This document shows, in pieces, positions 23,114 through 33,638 of a stretch of DNA of 64,000 nt. The translations under genes and the position numbers were made by a program. The stretch comes from Isoetes taiwanensis (lineage: Eukaryota > Streptophyta > Lycopodiopsida > Isoetales > Isoetaceae), in assembly GCA_021234155.1 (NCBI GenBank), contig JAJEKV010000013.1, positions 17,769,781 through 17,833,780 of the forward strand, given 5' to 3'. The number at the start of each line of letters is the position of its first letter. The first letter of the stretch is position 1. The notes beneath the pieces were generated by a model. The model searched no databases. It was not told the origin of the DNA and saw nothing but the letters and a program-made list of their open reading frames with translations.

Positions 23114-25690
23114 ATGTCAACACGTTTTGGTGCTAATTTGCTAACATCCATTGATGTTTTCAAAGGTGATAATGGCTTTCAGATTTGGAAGCAAGGAATA
23201 AGACAGGTACTTGAGTTTGAGAACCTATGGTATCTGATTGAAGGAGACAATGCAAAGATGGCAACCTCAGTGGCAGAATCAAGTGAAAGTACAGTTCAAG
23301 AGTCCAGAACAGAAGGAGGTGGAGGTAATAGATCAACTGTAATTTCTAAACTAACTCCTGGACCTGTTGATGAGCTGAAGGTAATGGAAGCACAGGCAAT
23401 CATTACAAGCAAGGTTGGATCTGCCATCAAGCTGAAATTAAGAGGTATGAATCCAAAAGAAATGTGGGAATATTTGATTAATCAATATGAAGTCAAGACT
23501 TCATCACAGATAGACGTATTGGAGAAGCAACTTAGGAAGTTGAAATTGTATGAAAAAGACAATTTGACAGATTATTTGGAAAAGTTTGATTCCATCATTG
23601 CAGATTTGGAGGGAGCAGGTGTTATTCTTAATGAGCAATACCAAATATTGTCTTTGGCCAGATCTGTGGCACATAACAGTCAGCTTGCTACCTTGCTCAG
23701 GAATGTTGCACGTACAAAGGAACACGTTGTCCAAATGATTAGGACTGAGTTTGAGCAGAAAGGTCTAAGTGTTGATGATGAGGAGAACTCTCCAGAAGTA
23801 CTATACACTGGTAAAGCTAAAAAAAGAGGAAGCTTTAAGGAAAAGAAAGGACCATGCTACGGTTGTAATAAGTATGGACATTTAAGGGCTGATTGTCCTA
23901 ATGTAGGGAAAAGCATTAGATGCTTTAATTGTGATGGCAAAGGCCATATAGCAGCAAGTTGTCCCAGCCCAAAGGGGACTTCTGAAAAAGGAAAAGGTAA
24001 GGAAAGGTACTCAAACAATCGAGGCAACTTTGCAAGACCAAACAGTAATGTCAGAGGAAGAAGCCTTGAGATGAATGTGGTAGAAACCAATTCAAGTGAA
24101 GAGGATGAGGCTGATGAAACAACAGAGGTAAGATCTGATCAGATTTTTTCTGTTTCAAATGAATTGAACAAAAGTCATAACAAGTTTATGATTTTAGATT
24201 CGGGAGCTGAAAAAACAGTGACATGTGACTCAAGTTTGCTCAAAGAATGCAAGGGAGCTGGAGCTGGACATGTGCAGTTAGGAGATGGTGCCCTGCAAAA
24301 GATTGAAGACTCAGGAGTGTTAGAATTGTTTGACCTAGATGGAAAAGCTGTTAAACTTAGAGAAGTGCTTTGTGTGCCAGGACTTGTAAGGAATTTGATT
24401 TCCATTTGCCAATTAGTAGACCTTGGATACAAGGTGGTTTTTGAAAGACTTGAATGTAAAATTTTTCTCAATAATGAAATCAAATTTATTGGCAAAAGAG
24501 TTGGCAATTTGTTTGGCCTTGAATTTGAGCAGCCTATCAGTTTGAATAATGTTGAATGTGCTTCTCTTAAAACCTGGCATACTCGGTTATGTCATACAAA
24601 CTCTGCAAATATAGAAGTGTTAGCACAAAAAGGACTGATATCCACAATAAAGGAACAAAGGAAAAAATTGTTGTGTGGAGGATGTATGCTGGGCAAGCAG
24701 ACAAGGTTGCCTTTCAGGAGATCATTTAAAAGGGCAAAAGGAATATTGGATCTTGTTCACACAGATCTCTGTGGGCCTATAAATGTAACGAGTATGGCAG
24801 GAAATAGATACTTTATGACTTTTATTGACGATTTCAGCAGAAGAACTAAGTGCTATCTCTTAAAGACCAAAGATCAAGCTTTTGAAGCTTTTAAAATGTT
24901 TGTAGCAGAAGCTCAACTAGAGACAGGAAGAAAAATTAAATGCATAAGATCTGACAGAGGAGGTGAGTATTTATCATATGAATTCAAAGTCTTTTGTGCT
25001 AACCGTGGAATTAGGAGACAATTAACTTGCAGATACTCTCCCCAACAAAATGGTATAGCTGAGAGGAAGAACAGGACCTTGCTTAATGCTGTAAGATCTA
25101 TGTTGAAGTTTTCTGGATTACCTAATTTTGTATGGGATGAAGCTTTAAAGACTGCTATGTTTGTTCAAAACATTTTGCCTACATCTAGTATTAATGGTGG
25201 AATACCAGAAATGCTTTGGACAGGAAAAGTTCCAAGTTACAATGAGCTAAAGGCTTATGGCTGTCTTGCTTATGTACATGTTCCAGAACAATTGAGGCAA
25301 AAATTAGATGATAGGGCATATATAACCTACTTGGTAGGGTATGATTCAAACTCGAAGGGGTACAGATTGTATGATCCAGCTCAAAGAAAAATATTAGTGA
25401 GCAGAGATGTTGTTTTTGATGAAGAAGAATTCTATAAAAGAATTCCTAAGATTAATACTTATGATATGACTGAAAAAGAGGAGAAAAGTGAAGTCAAGGA
25501 GATTCCAAAGGAAGTTAAAACAGAAAGTGATAAAATCAGCTTTATAGATGATTCAAGTGATACTGAGGAGGACATTAATGATAATAATGTGCAAGCTGAT
25601 ACTATGCCTGAGAATGTTCCTAATATGACACAAGAGGTTCCCATTGAGCAACCTGCAAAAAAGGGCAGAAGAACAGAGCTCGGATTCTAA
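23114..25690 (+). CDS. Copia 1 Gag-protease-integrase polyprotein (5' part of gag-pol)
   Basis: An open frame of 858 codons starts at the first ATG after the PBS. Domains in order: a UBN2-type Gag (LRKLKLYEKDNLTDYLEKF near residue 150), two CCHC knuckles (CYGCNKYGHLRADC and CFNCDGKGHIAASC, about residues 248-290), aspartic protease (ILDSGAEKTVTCD, about 362), pre-integrase HHCC domain (WHTRLCH and CGGC) and integrase core (HTDLCGP, RSDRGGEY, NGIAERKNR) with all three DDE acids, then the C-terminal SKGYRLYD motif. The frame stops at 25690, at a frameshift; the RT continues in another frame from about 25683. Intact copia elements usually have one 1300-1400-codon frame. Confidence 0.95.
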   Translation: MSTRFGANLLTSIDVFKGDNGFQIWKQGIRQVLEFENLWYLIEGDNAKMATSVAESSESTVQESRTEGGGGNRSTVISKLTPGPVDELKVMEAQAIITSKVGSAIKLKLRGMNPKEMWEYLINQYEVKTSSQIDVLEKQLRKLKLYEKDNLTDYLEKFDSIIADLEGAGVILNEQYQILSLARSVAHNSQLATLLRNVARTKEHVVQMIRTEFEQKGLSVDDEENSPEVLYTGKAKKRGSFKEKKGPCYGCNKYGHLRADCPNVGKSIRCFNCDGKGHIAASCPSPKGTSEKGKGKERYSNNRGNFARPNSNVRGRSLEMNVVETNSSEEDEADETTEVRSDQIFSVSNELNKSHNKFMILDSGAEKTVTCDSSLLKECKGAGAGHVQLGDGALQKIEDSGVLELFDLDGKAVKLREVLCVPGLVRNLISICQLVDLGYKVVFERLECKIFLNNEIKFIGKRVGNLFGLEFEQPISLNNVECASLKTWHTRLCHTNSANIEVLAQKGLISTIKEQRKKLLCGGCMLGKQTRLPFRRSFKRAKGILDLVHTDLCGPINVTSMAGNRYFMTFIDDFSRRTKCYLLKTKDQAFEAFKMFVAEAQLETGRKIKCIRSDRGGEYLSYEFKVFCANRGIRRQLTCRYSPQQNGIAERKNRTLLNAVRSMLKFSGLPNFVWDEALKTAMFVQNILPTSSINGGIPEMLWTGKVPSYNELKAYGCLAYVHVPEQLRQKLDDRAYITYLVGYDSNSKGYRLYDPAQRKILVSRDVVFDEEEFYKRIPKINTYDMTEKEEKSEVKEIPKEVKTESDKISFIDDSSDTEEDINDNNVQADTMPENVPNMTQEVPIEQPAKKGRRTELGF

Positions 25691-27349
25691 GAGACGAGAA
25701 CAAATCAATGCTTGAGTTACATGGACGAAATGAACAAGGCAGAAGTAGAAGACTTCATGTTGATGAGCTAGAAATTCATAATATCTTTGATATTCTGCTC
25801 TTAGAAAACACAGCAGTGCCAAAGAATTATTTTGAGGCTGTAAATAGTAGAGATTCTAAATCATGGTTGGCAGCCATGCAAGAGGAAATGGAGGCTTTTA
25901 AAAGAACAGGAACTTATGAAGTGGTTGACAGACCAGAAGGAAAAAATATAATAGGAAGCAAATGGGTATTTAGAATAAAACCAAGCAATGATGAAAAAAT
26001 CAGAAAATTCAAGGCAAGGTTAGTTGCTCAAGGCTTTACTCAAAGAAAGGGACAGGATTTTGATGAGACATTCTCACCATTGGTAAAATTAAACAGTTTG
26101 AGAATTTTGTTAGCCATGGCAAATGCACATGATCTTGAATTACATCATATGGATGTAAGCACTGCTTTTCTAAATGCAAGACTTGAAGAAGAAATTTATC
26201 TTAGACAGGCTCCAGGTTTTGAAATAGGTGAAGGAAAAGTCTGGAAGCTAAAGAGAGCTGTATATGGCCTACGGCAATCTCCTCGTGAATGGTATAAATG
26301 CATGAATAATTACCTTCAAGAGCAAGGATTTCAGAAATTGAAATGTGATGGGAATTTGTATAAATACAAAGCAAGAGAAGAATGGTGCATAATAGCTTTG
26401 TATGTGGATGACACATCATGATAGCAAATGGAAAAGGGATATTAGAGCATTGTAAAGGCTTGCTACATAAACGCTTTAAAATGACTGATCTTGGCGAGCT
26501 CAGAAGGTTTTTGGGAATAGAGGTATCGAGGGACAGAAAAAACAAAGTCATAACATTGAGTCAAAAGGGACAGATCCAAAATATGCTTGACAGATTTGGA
26601 ATGAAAGACTCCCATGATATCTGGACTTAAAATCTCAAGGCATATGTGTCCACAAAATGATGAAGAAAGAAAACAAATGGAAGGAGTTCCCTATATGTCA
26701 TTAATAGGATGTTTATTCTATGTAGCAAACTGCACAAGGCCTGATATAGGCTTTGCAATAAATATGCTGAGCAGATACAACCATGATCCAGGGAGAACAC
26801 ATTGGATTGCAGCTAAAAGAATACTAAGGTATTTGAAAGGCACAATTGATTTTGGAGTAAAATATGATTCTGATGACATGATCCTTAAAGCATATTGTGA
26901 TGCTGACTGGGGAGGGGATTTAGATCAAAGGAAATCCACTTCTGGATACATAACATTACTAGGAGGAGGACCTGTGTCCTGGAAATGTAAAAAGCAAGGA
27001 AACATAGCTCTATCTACTGCAGAAGCAGAGTACAACTCAGCTTGTTTGATTGCTAAGGAGATTGTTTGGGAAAGAAGGCTTTTGAATGAATTGGAATGCT
27101 ATCAAAGGTTGCCTACAATTCTATTCTGTGACAGCAATGACAAAAAATCCTGTTCTACATGAAAGAACAAAACATATAGAGATGGAGTTACATTTTATTA
27201 GAGATTTGGTCAACAAAAATTTGTTACAGTTAACATACATTCACTCTGATGAACAGGTAGCTGACATCTTGACTAAAGCTCTACCTATCAGAAGATTTGA
27301 AAAGTTCAGAAATACTATCCAGTGCAGTAGATCAGAGAATATTATATGA
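25683..27349 (+). pseudogene. Copia 1 reverse transcriptase-RNase H (frameshifted)
   Basis: RT runs from 25683 with WVFRIKPS, ARLVAQGFTQ, DFDETFSPLVK, DVSTAFLNA, VYGLRQSPREW and YVDD at about 26400, where the frame breaks. It continues at 26418-26630 (MTDLGELRRFLGIEV), breaks again, and continues at 26614-27162 with RNase H (AYCDADWGGDLDQRKSTSGY, ALSTAEAEY, FCDSN). It breaks once more near 27140, before KNPVLHERTKHIE and ADILTKALP. Residues expected for activity are mostly present. Only the frame is lost, which points to fairly recent decay. Confidence 0.93.
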
Positions 27350-27359
27350 AGGGGGGATA
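27348..27359 (+). promoter_or_regulatory. Copia 1 polypurine tract
   Basis: GAAGGGGGGATA lies directly before the 3' LTR at 27360. It is in the expected position for the plus-strand primer. Confidence 0.9.
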
Positions 27360-27959
27360 TGTGAGAAAGGGATCATGTAATATTCATTCATTGTTGTGGC
27401 ATCACGAAATCTCAAGTGTTGAAATCAGATATTGATCTAGGGTATGATCATTAAAACAAGCAGATCAAAGGGAAAAGCAAACATGGAGTTACCATAGTTG
27501 AAAACCTATTATAGAAAAGGTGCCTTAAACGTTGAAAAGGTAAGTTATATTTGTGGTTTCGATTATAGACAGTGTTTACTTAAAATACCAAGCAATAGCA
27601 TGGTGACATTTAAAAATAGGTTCGGATAAGCCTGTTATCGGTCCGGACTTGCTGAGATCGGTCTGGCATTAGAGCTGGATCGATCAATATAAAAACAAGA
27701 AAAATGAATATTCAGCAAGGGGTTTCTGCATTGTATGTTGCCGGTGTAGCTGAATCAATCAAAGACTACTTGTGTTCTCGGGGACAAATTTCTAATGCTA
27801 CAGTGACTAGTTTAATCCCATATGAACAGTGAAATTACTGTAGCTACCAATGGTTACGAATAAAGTTCGAACTATCTAGATATTGATATCCTATTCTATC
27901 TTGTTATTAAGCTGTTTAAAGGTGATAGAGCAATATCTAGCTAGACCAATTTTTCTACA
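27360..27959 (+). repeat. Copia 1 3' LTR
   Basis: This 600-bp copy of the 5' LTR is followed at once by the duplicated target GAGAC (27960-27964). Confidence 0.95.
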
Positions 27960-28410
27960 GAGACCTGAACCCCGCTTGCATGAGAGCTCGTAATCTGCCA
28001 CCCCCATCCACATCATCAACTATTGCTCGAGAATATCGGTCAATGTCTTGCAAACAACGAATTGACCATGATTGTTCGATAACTGGCCAGGAAATGTGAA
28101 TCACCTGCCTTATAGGTGGGAACAACCCTGCTAGTGGTCCATTAGGGGGAAGGGGAGCCTTACATGTAATACTGTTGAACAATGCAGTTAGGATTAGTAC
28201 TATGGGTGGTCCTGTCCATTTGAGCAACTTTGCATGCCGTCCAAGTTGTTTGCTGCCTTCCCATTGTTCAGACGCTGTGGGCCTTGGACGATCTTGGCCT
28301 CTATAATTACCGGTGTCAGTCCTATGTGGAGGGGTATTGTTATTCAAGCCCCCCGGAGGATCATAGAGCTGCTGCAAGTATTGCACCTACTGCTCAAAAT
28401 TGATGTTCCT
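27960..28410 (-). mobile_element. LINE D, 5' half (RT N-terminal part)
   Basis: The minus strand encodes LLKWTGPPIVLILTALFN and, at the junction, LMQAGFR. This matches LINE B (LLKWVRPPIVPILTALFN, LIQAGFR) and joins logically to HSTIDH across the copia insertion. Homology fades near 28400, so the element looks 5'-truncated there. Frameshifts and stops are present. Confidence 0.85.
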
Positions 28411-29398
28411 TGTAGAATATATAGGCTTTTAGATCAACAATCGAGAACTTGGTGTGGACATATATTAGTCAAGACATAGATGGTCTTATCTTGATCAGAG
28501 TATGTAGAATGCGCTAACTAGTTGTTAGTGCTTCTAGAAAGTAAGGTGTTGGGACTGAAGATATGACGCCTTTCCTCGATAAGAATTGTGCTTGTCAAGG
28601 TTGATGAACTAGATGCTATAATGCTAGGGTTCCCTTTCGTCTGTCCCTCTCCCAAGACCTTTGAGGACTGAGTCAATGATACCATATCAGAGGAGGGACT
28701 CCTGGGTTTGGAGCAGTGCTGTCAGGTATGTTTAGTACGGTATATGTAAACATATTAATACTGCACGCATACCTCTCATTTAAAAAGTACTTTAGATATG
28801 TTTTTTTAAAATATAAAATACATACGTAAATACATAAAATACATACTTTACGTATAGTACATTAAGTACTTCATGTAGTTATTTGAAACTATTATCTCTT
28901 GTATTGCAGTTGAAATAATTGCAATAACAATTAATATGAAAAGAACTTCAAGTTTTAAACAATGAATCAGAATATATTACTCTAGAAAATTAGGTATTTC
29001 TTAAAGTTTTCAATCCAAATTCCAAAATATATCTACCTAAGGGTTATTTCTCCTCGGATTCCAGTTCTAGTTCAACCGAGAAACAAAGAACATAATAGAA
29101 CTTTACAACGTCAACAATATTTTAGAAATGAAAACCATGAATTGCCTTCCTCTTCGTCATTTTCATTATCAGACTCTGTTTCTGATGATGATTTCCATAC
29201 ATGCTCCTCTTCTGTAAGCTCATGATCACACCCAACTTCTTCTTCAATCACATCAAGATTATTTTCATTTGGTAAACCAACAACTGAAGGGCATACAACT
29301 AGATTTAAGCACTTTTTTTACTCCAATTCTATTTTCTCAAACTATCTATATCCTGATCAGTCCTCTGGAGGAGATATCAAGACTATAGGTCGGGCCTT
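28411..29398. other. AT-rich spacer with one acidic minus-strand fragment
   Basis: There is little recognisable content. Repeated TAC(A/G)TA-type phrases occur around 28740-28870. A minus-strand acidic frame is listed separately. Confidence 0.4.
29111..29314 (-). other. Possible exon remnant for an acidic peptide
   Basis: The minus strand is open for about 67 codons, bounded by stops and with no good start. It reads GLPNENNLDVIEEEVGCDHE and then SSSETESDNENDEEEGNSW. The acidic, Ser-rich composition resembles a linker or C-terminal tail of a nuclear protein or transposase exon. No family can be named and it may be chance. Confidence 0.25.
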
Positions 29399-29830
29399 TT
29401 TTTTTTTTTTAGAAGGACTTGAGCCTTTATTATCCAGAGAAAGTTACGAAGTACAATGGGGACTAAAAACTCAATGGAGAGAATGTCCACCAGAGCAAAT
29501 CCACTCCACTCAAATACAACATCTAAACAGTATGAAGAGCAAGCAAAATCTCATGAGTAAGTGTGAATCTGAAGATAGTGCTCCCAAATGCGGCTCTTTA
29601 CCTCATTAGCTATTGATGAGCACCTGAACGCTTTGACAGTTCGTTGCTGGGCGTCGAGAAGGACCTGTGCATCTGAACAAGCAAGACCTTTGAATATGAG
29701 AAGATTCCTTCTTTTCCAAATGGACCGGATGATCCATGCAGAAGCCAAATGAAATGCCCTTTTTGCCGAATTTTCCCAACCATTTGGATAGACTACTAAT
29801 AACACCTGCTGGCTATTCAAATTGCAACGA
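29399..29830 (-). mobile_element. L1-type LINE 3' fragment with poly(A)
   Basis: The minus strand encodes WIIRSIWKRRNLLIFKG (29551-29820), typical of the C-terminal zf-RVT region of plant L1 elements. It ends with AATAAAGGCTCAAGTCCTTC and a poly(A) tract, seen as the T run at 29398-29410. This poly(A) tail sets it apart from the simple-sequence-tailed LINEs A to D. It is a 5'-truncated copy. Confidence 0.75.
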
Positions 29831-32218
29831 AAGAGGCCTTGAAGTCACAACCAAGCATGCCTGACATGTGTACACAAAAAGACCATAGGTTGGCTTGACC
29901 TAAGAGCCAAATAGAATGCATAGTACATACTAAGGGCATATTACTAATGCATACTACATTTGGCCAGGGATGGAACTACTCTGAAGTAGTATCTTCAATG
30001 CATACAAGATGGACATGTTCTTTTAACTATCATTTAATCCAAACGCCAAAGACTCGTACTCAAAGGCTCCATAATATAGCTCGCTATAAATTCACCATCA
30101 TGGGGATTAAGTACCTGATGACCGTGGGTAGATCCATGTCAAAGCAGTTGTAGGCACTAAGCTAGGAGGAGTTAACGTGATGGTAACGTATACATAGGCG
30201 TGCTTGATAACATGACCATGTGTGGCCATTAAAGGTTGATATTGGAATCTTGTATGTTCATTAGAGGATAGATACATAGATATGATTTTTTATGTGAAGA
30301 CCAATTGGCCATGGGTCCCAAACAACAGAAGGGGCATAAAAGCCCAAAATTGCAAAGAGCTACCGTAGATTGGAAAAAAGAAAAGAAAAAAGAAAAAAAA
30401 AAAAAGAGAGAGAAAGAGAGAATGCGAGTGATATAATTGTGCTACTAAAACTTTCTAGACATAGCCAGTCCAAGGGTTGGAAGGCCATTGGTCTAGAACA
30501 ATCACAGCAGGTTTCCTATAAAGTGCTTTTTTTTTTGCTGGCGTGTTTCCCTCACTTTGCAAAGTTTGTCCTTGCGCTTGCACACCTGTATAGGAGAAAG
30601 ATCCTCCTAGACTGAGAAGCTAGTGTCTTTAAAGTGGTTTCGATGCTGAAGAATCCGTTGATGACTTAGCACATCTTGAAATCGAACTAGAAGGTGGCGA
30701 GGATGATTAGGGCGTGGAGTCCCTACCATAACAACCGATACAATTCTAGTAGCAGAGGCATGCCACCAGTAAAGAAATCTATAGCCACATCCAAATATGT
30801 CTGGCCCTATGTCTGTCTTACCGACCCTTATAATGCGTATATTCAGTGTTTTGATGCCAGTCTTAGACACTGAAGCATCCTAAGGCGATGCCTCTATTGT
30901 GCATGGAGGCCCTATTTGGACATTGGCTTCATTATAGTTTGGTCTCTAAAGCTGTAATTCTGACTCTAACTGGACATCCGCCCCAGCATAATTCCTTTTT
31001 GGTGACTGGAACTGCGCCCCTAATGTTTGCACTGAGGCAGCAATAGTGCTCACACCCTGATCACTCTAAAGTCAGAGACTGGATTAATTGCAATAAGTGT
31101 ATCCATCTAGAAATAGACATGGTCATAGATGAGATCATCCCTCCTTCAGAATATATAGTCCTTACTGATCACGAGGAGTAGGCGGCAAACAGTGGACTTG
31201 CAGATCCAAAGCACCCAAGAGATCCTATCAGTCTTTGAAAGTCAACTTACTAAACCTACTTGTGCCAATTATACGAGGCTACTGTGGGCCAAAAAGAAAA
31301 GATAGCAAAATTGTGGACATTGAGGCCTGACCATAAAGTTGTTCCTTAGACCGAACACTTGTACTGGGGAACCTCCTATGTAAGCAATGATTCTTGTTGG
31401 AGCAGTGATTCCTTAGAAGGACTCTACTACTTATCACGCGCTAGTTGTGCACTAAATCTCTCCTTATTAGCGACCATTTCCTTCATGGTGAAAAGAAAAG
31501 CAAAGAGTGGCTCTCAACTGCTTTACCAAGCTCAGTTCGAAATTTGCCCTTTTCTCTTCCAAATTTTAACCAAAAATGGTAAAATATGATGTTACTGGAA
31601 AGATACATGAAAGAGCTTTATAAAAGCGAACATTTCACCCCAAACAGAGCTATTAATCAAGAGTTATGATAAAAAAAGAAATGTCAAACTGATCTGAGGA
31701 TCAAGAACCCTAAACTCGGTCGGAAATAAATTGTTTTCTCCCCCAAATCTCAGCCAAATATGGTTAAATCTGAGATCATTAGAAAGGTTCCTGAAACCCT
31801 GACGAGGTATTGTGCGAGTTGCTTGCTCTTCAACCGATATTATCAATCACTTAATGAGGTAGAGTAAATTGTTATTTCATCGAAGATGCACCACTTATTT
31901 ATTTGTTCATGAAGGGAATGGAAAAGTGGTGCATCTCTGATGGAAAGACGCCTCATTGCGGTAGTGGTGAGTTAGTGTGACCTCCACCAAAGTTTAAAAC
32001 CCACTGGCTACCATTGGGTGGGAGTCATGGGCGGGTGCAAGTTCCACCAATCTTACCTTCCAAGAAGGGGGGAGGGGGGAAGGAGGGAGGGGGGAAACTC
32101 GTCAATGCAATCACTTTTTTCCAAGTTACAATGGTTCACCAATTCACCAAAAATAGCCATCATAGCAGAATGAAAAAGGGAGTCTACCAAAGAAGTGTCT
32201 TCAAAGTGTACGTATAAT
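29831..32218. other. Intergenic DNA without recognisable genes
   Basis: Short open frames (for example 29947-30153 +, 30607-30870 -, 31359-31589 +) lack known motifs. A purine-rich A/G tract lies at 30374-30424, and a G/A-rich stretch (GGGGGGAGG type) at 32066-32095. No RNA gene is visible. Confidence 0.45.
30374..30424 (+). repeat. Polypurine low-complexity tract
   Basis: About 50 bases consist only of A and G, with runs of A and GAGAGA. It is a simple-sequence tract. Confidence 0.85.
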
Positions 32219-32493
32219 CCTGCACTGATATGGGCAGACATCAATCAAGGACAAAACTGAACAAATGTATGCCATCAAGTCATCCATATGCTTATGTTGA
32301 ACGAAATGTTGTCAGAAAGAGTATATTGCATGCACACTAACACGATCCTGCACTGATACGAGCGAACGCCCTAACGAAATCTGATCGTGGAGAGTTGAAC
32401 ATACGTATGCCATGCTGTATCCTAGATCATCATATGCTTATGATGAACAAAATCCATTTCGGAAGAGCATATTGCATGCACATTGACGCGACC
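32219..32493. repeat. Diverged tandem repeat of about 130 bp
   Basis: Two copies share CCTGCACTGATA(T/C)G(G/A)GC, CATATGCTTATG(T/A)TGAAC, and AGAG(T/C)ATATTGCATGCACA in the same order. The first runs from about 32219 and the second from about 32346. Divergence is considerable. No coding potential. Confidence 0.75.
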
Positions 32494-33112
32494 AAACATT
32501 CTTCGTCTGCTCCAGCGAAAGAGAAGTACGTTCCACACCACAAACACAAGGCAAATCATCCCATTTGCTCCATTCATTAAGGATCAGCATGCGGCAATGA
32601 ACACATACACGAGCCTTGTACAGAATGTTTGTGCAGGTCGTTTACTTGTGTGACTTTCGACCAATGAGAGCAGTCATGGATCACGACTTCGGTAGCCTTT
32701 CGCACGTGATTCGTTCCCGCCCGACTCAAGACTCGCGGTTTCACTTATGAAGGACATGCATATAGAAACAATATAAAATGGGTGACATATCGCTTCTAAG
32801 TACCATAGAGAGCATACTCGATGGGCAATACAATGCGGAATACCTTATCAGCCCTTGGCATATGAACAAACTCTTTCTAGCAATCTTTCCAAATTCGCTT
32901 CCTTTTTGCAATCGCCTTCGAATCTCGTCTTATACGTCAATGGGTATACCATCTTTGTTTCTACAACTTCCGACTTACTCCAATCTAACAGTAGCTATTG
33001 ACAATTGCCTGGCCGGAGAGGAGAGATTGACCTACAATATCACTGTTGTGGACAATGTGTTTACTCCAATTCAGCAAAGAAGTGATGGAGCAAGACAGAA
33101 CCTGGCATGATA

Positions 33113-33180
33113 TAATGAAACTCAACTCAAAATCTGGAATGAATTCTAATGAAACTCAACTCAAAATCTGGAATGAATTC
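33113..33180. repeat. 34-bp tandem duplication
   Basis: Two identical adjacent 34-bp units begin TAATGAAACTCAACTC. They lie just before the SINE-like sequence and may be a slippage product at its tail. Confidence 0.9.
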
Positions 33181-33194
33181 TGATGACGAGTCTT

Positions 33195-33305
33195 TTGAGC
33201 CGAATTTATGGGAAATTCAAGGTCTCGAGGGGGTTGAACCCTTGACTTCATGGTGCAAAACAAGATTGCCCATCACACGACTCTCCAACCAACACTAGCC
33301 AAGAT
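33195..33305 (-). mobile_element. tRNA-derived SINE-like sequence
   Basis: On the minus strand TGGCTAGTGTTGG (A-box-like, about 33302-33290) is followed some 55 bp later by GGGTTCAACCCCC (B box, about 33240-33228). The spacing and sequences match a pol III internal promoter. Only part of a tRNA fold is possible, so a SINE head is more likely than a tRNA gene. The 3' end may run into the 34-bp repeat at 33113-33180. Confidence 0.5.
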
Positions 33306-33638
33306 TCCTAGGACCTTTTGGGCTCCATATTCTAAACCAATACTGGTCGGGATTTCTAAGTTCCTTTTTTTTGGATTGCCCGCAAGGCAAATACTTGGGG
33401 AGTGTGGGGAGCGGCCGATAGAGGGCCACGATTTGAGAATTTTCTAGCACATTCTTTGTCTACGACTGCAGAGTTTTGGATTTAGGGAAGACCTTCTAAG
33501 AACGGTTTTGGGCTCAATTACGAATACCTTTCTTGGGCATTGGAGAAGTCGCATACGATAACAATTTATGTATGAAGATCAAACCTTCCTTTTTTGTCAA
33601 AACAACTATGGATGGCTTTCTTTGGAAAGTTCCTCCAC

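Larger units (their letters stand above)
22488..27959 (+). mobile_element. Copia 1, full-length Ty1/copia retrotransposon
   Basis: The element has LTRs at 22488-23086 and 27360-27959 (TG...CA ends), a primer-binding site complementary to initiator tRNA-Met, a gag-pol region in copia order (GAG, protease, integrase, RT, RNase H) and a polypurine tract. The 5-bp target duplication GAGAC is perfect at 22483-22487 and 27960-27964. It inserted into the RT gene of LINE D. By eye the LTRs differ at about two dozen of 600 positions, with the first 170 bp or so identical. At least four frameshifts in pol mean that it is no longer autonomous. Confidence 0.97.

Noticed and set aside
25676-25690. Programmed frameshift between integrase and RT of copia 1
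   Set aside because: No slippery heptamer is evident, and three further frameshifts downstream point to ordinary decay or sequence error.
33195-33305. Functional tRNA gene on the minus strand
   Set aside because: A and B boxes are present but the acceptor and anticodon stems do not pair; a SINE head fits better.
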